From Sulfuricurvum sp. (lineage in GTDB: Bacteria > Campylobacterota > Campylobacteria > Campylobacterales > Sulfurimonadaceae), in contig NZ_JAQTUH010000001.1 in NCBI RefSeq assembly GCF_028710345.1, forward strand, positions 248,001-312,000: a DNA stretch of 64,000 nt, given 5' to 3'. Positions within the stretch are counted from its first letter, which is position 1, and every line of letters begins with the position of its first letter. This document shows, piece after piece, positions 63,529-64,000 of this stretch. Below the pieces are notes generated by a model. That model had not been told where the DNA came from and did no database searches. It was given only the letters and a program-made list of their open reading frames with translations. Both the position numbers and the translations under genes were made by a program.

Positions 63529-64000
63529 ATGAAAGTTTTATTATTAGCTGGTGGATATGGAACACGTTTAAGTGAAGAGACCGATATACGACCAAAACCA
63601 ATGGTAGAAATTGGTGGAAAACCAATACTATGGCATATAATGAAAATTTACAGTCATTATGGTTTTAATGATTTTGTTATTCTTCTAGGATATAAAGGTT
63701 ACTACATCAAAGAGTATTTTGCCAACTATTTTTTGCATCAGAGTGATGTAACGATAGACATGCAAAATGGGAAGATGGAAGTTCTTAATAACTCAAGTGA
63801 GCCATGGAAAGTGACATTACTTGACACAGGATTAGAGACGATGACAGGTGGACGTGTTAAACGGGCACAGCACTTTATCGGACATGAGCCATTTATGCTT
63901 ACTTATGGAGATGGAGTAAGTGATGTTAATATTGATGAACTGGTTAAATTTCATACCTCACATGGTAAAGCGATGACAATGTGTTCTACTCAGCCCGAAG
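63529..64000 (+). CDS. rfbF: Glucose-1-phosphate cytidylyltransferase, partial
   Basis: The gene runs past the window end; 157 residues are visible. VLLLAGGYGTRLSEETDIRPKPM is the nucleotidyltransferase signature, and GGKPILWHIMKIYSHYG plus YGDGVSDVNIDEL and MTGGRVKRA are typical of RfbF. It makes CDP-glucose, the entry to CDP-dideoxyhexoses of O-antigen, so an rfbG/rfbH-type cluster is expected outside the window. GGAG lies 5 bases before the ATG; a TATAAT overlaps that region. Confidence 0.94.
   Translation, partial: MKVLLLAGGYGTRLSEETDIRPKPMVEIGGKPILWHIMKIYSHYGFNDFVILLGYKGYYIKEYFANYFLHQSDVTIDMQNGKMEVLNNSSEPWKVTLLDTGLETMTGGRVKRAQHFIGHEPFMLTYGDGVSDVNIDELVKFHTSHGKAMTMCSTQPE

Overview
The window is a gene-dense stretch of a Campylobacterota chromosome, most like a free-living sulfur-oxidising Sulfurimonadaceae member (Sulfuricurvum/Sulfurimonas type). 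The basis is the protein flavour and gene orders that I recall from Campylobacter jejuni and Helicobacter pylori: cheZ-U32-purE next to glnA, comEC-brkB-glcD-pgbA-M23, rsmG-ribA-hemB-argF, ndk-DUF177-rpmF-plsX-fabH, and a heptose/ccoI/ccoS/waaF block. The genus is an inference, because no rRNA or tRNA gene was seen.

Layout. 1-7.1 kb: a left-pointing group (HTH-like partial gene, purE, U32 protein, CheZ), then right-pointing PHP phosphatase and glnA, then left-pointing pckA. 7.3-12.5 kb: an accessory-looking surface cluster with two paralogous polytopic membrane proteins (DUF6044/YfhO-like) followed by three type IV prepilin genes. 12.5-18.3 kb: priA (with a palindromic repeat inserted in frame), ispG, dnaB, comEC. 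18.3-22.6 kb: BrkB/YihY, GlcD-type oxidase, PgbA-like protein, M23 peptidase. 22.6-30.3 kb: copper-type TonB receptor, agmatine deiminase, alanine racemase, two small proteins, rsmG, and a hybrid histidine kinase with a SPOR-like periplasmic region. 30.3-42 kb: ribA, hemB, argF, a pentahaem cytochrome, a DEAD-box RNA helicase with a long leader, the fatty-acid/L32 operon, ferredoxin, metK and a purine phosphoribosyltransferase. 42-48 kb: der, a small membrane protein, BrnT/BrnA toxin-antitoxin, hemJ, trxC, hpf, trpS. 47.4-64 kb: LPS inner-core heptose genes (gmhA, gmhB, hldD, hldE, waaF), interrupted by cbb3-oxidase assembly genes (ccoI, ccoS) and a cytochrome c, then glycosyltransferases, a core kinase, a PIN-type toxin-antitoxin pair and a partial CDP-sugar nucleotidyltransferase.

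How genes work together: gmhA/gmhB/hldE/hldD make ADP-heptose, and WaaF plus a second GT9 enzyme transfer it. The WaaP/InaA-like kinase and the GT2/GT4 enzymes decorate the core. The TonB copper receptor, CcoI and CcoS could form a copper route to terminal oxidases (inference).

The intergenic DNA is rich in small palindromic repeats. The main family starts GTCATT and ends ATGAC, with stems that change sequence but keep pairing. Several copies sit just upstream of ribosome binding sites, one palindrome lies inside priA, and another type forms the end of waaF next to a duplicated waaF tail. I found no CRISPR array, IS transposase, prophage or defence island. The best candidates for new biology are the paired membrane proteins with three prepilins, the SPOR-like sensor kinase, the CheZ with two CheY-docking-like tails, and the repeat-driven remodelling of priA and waaF.
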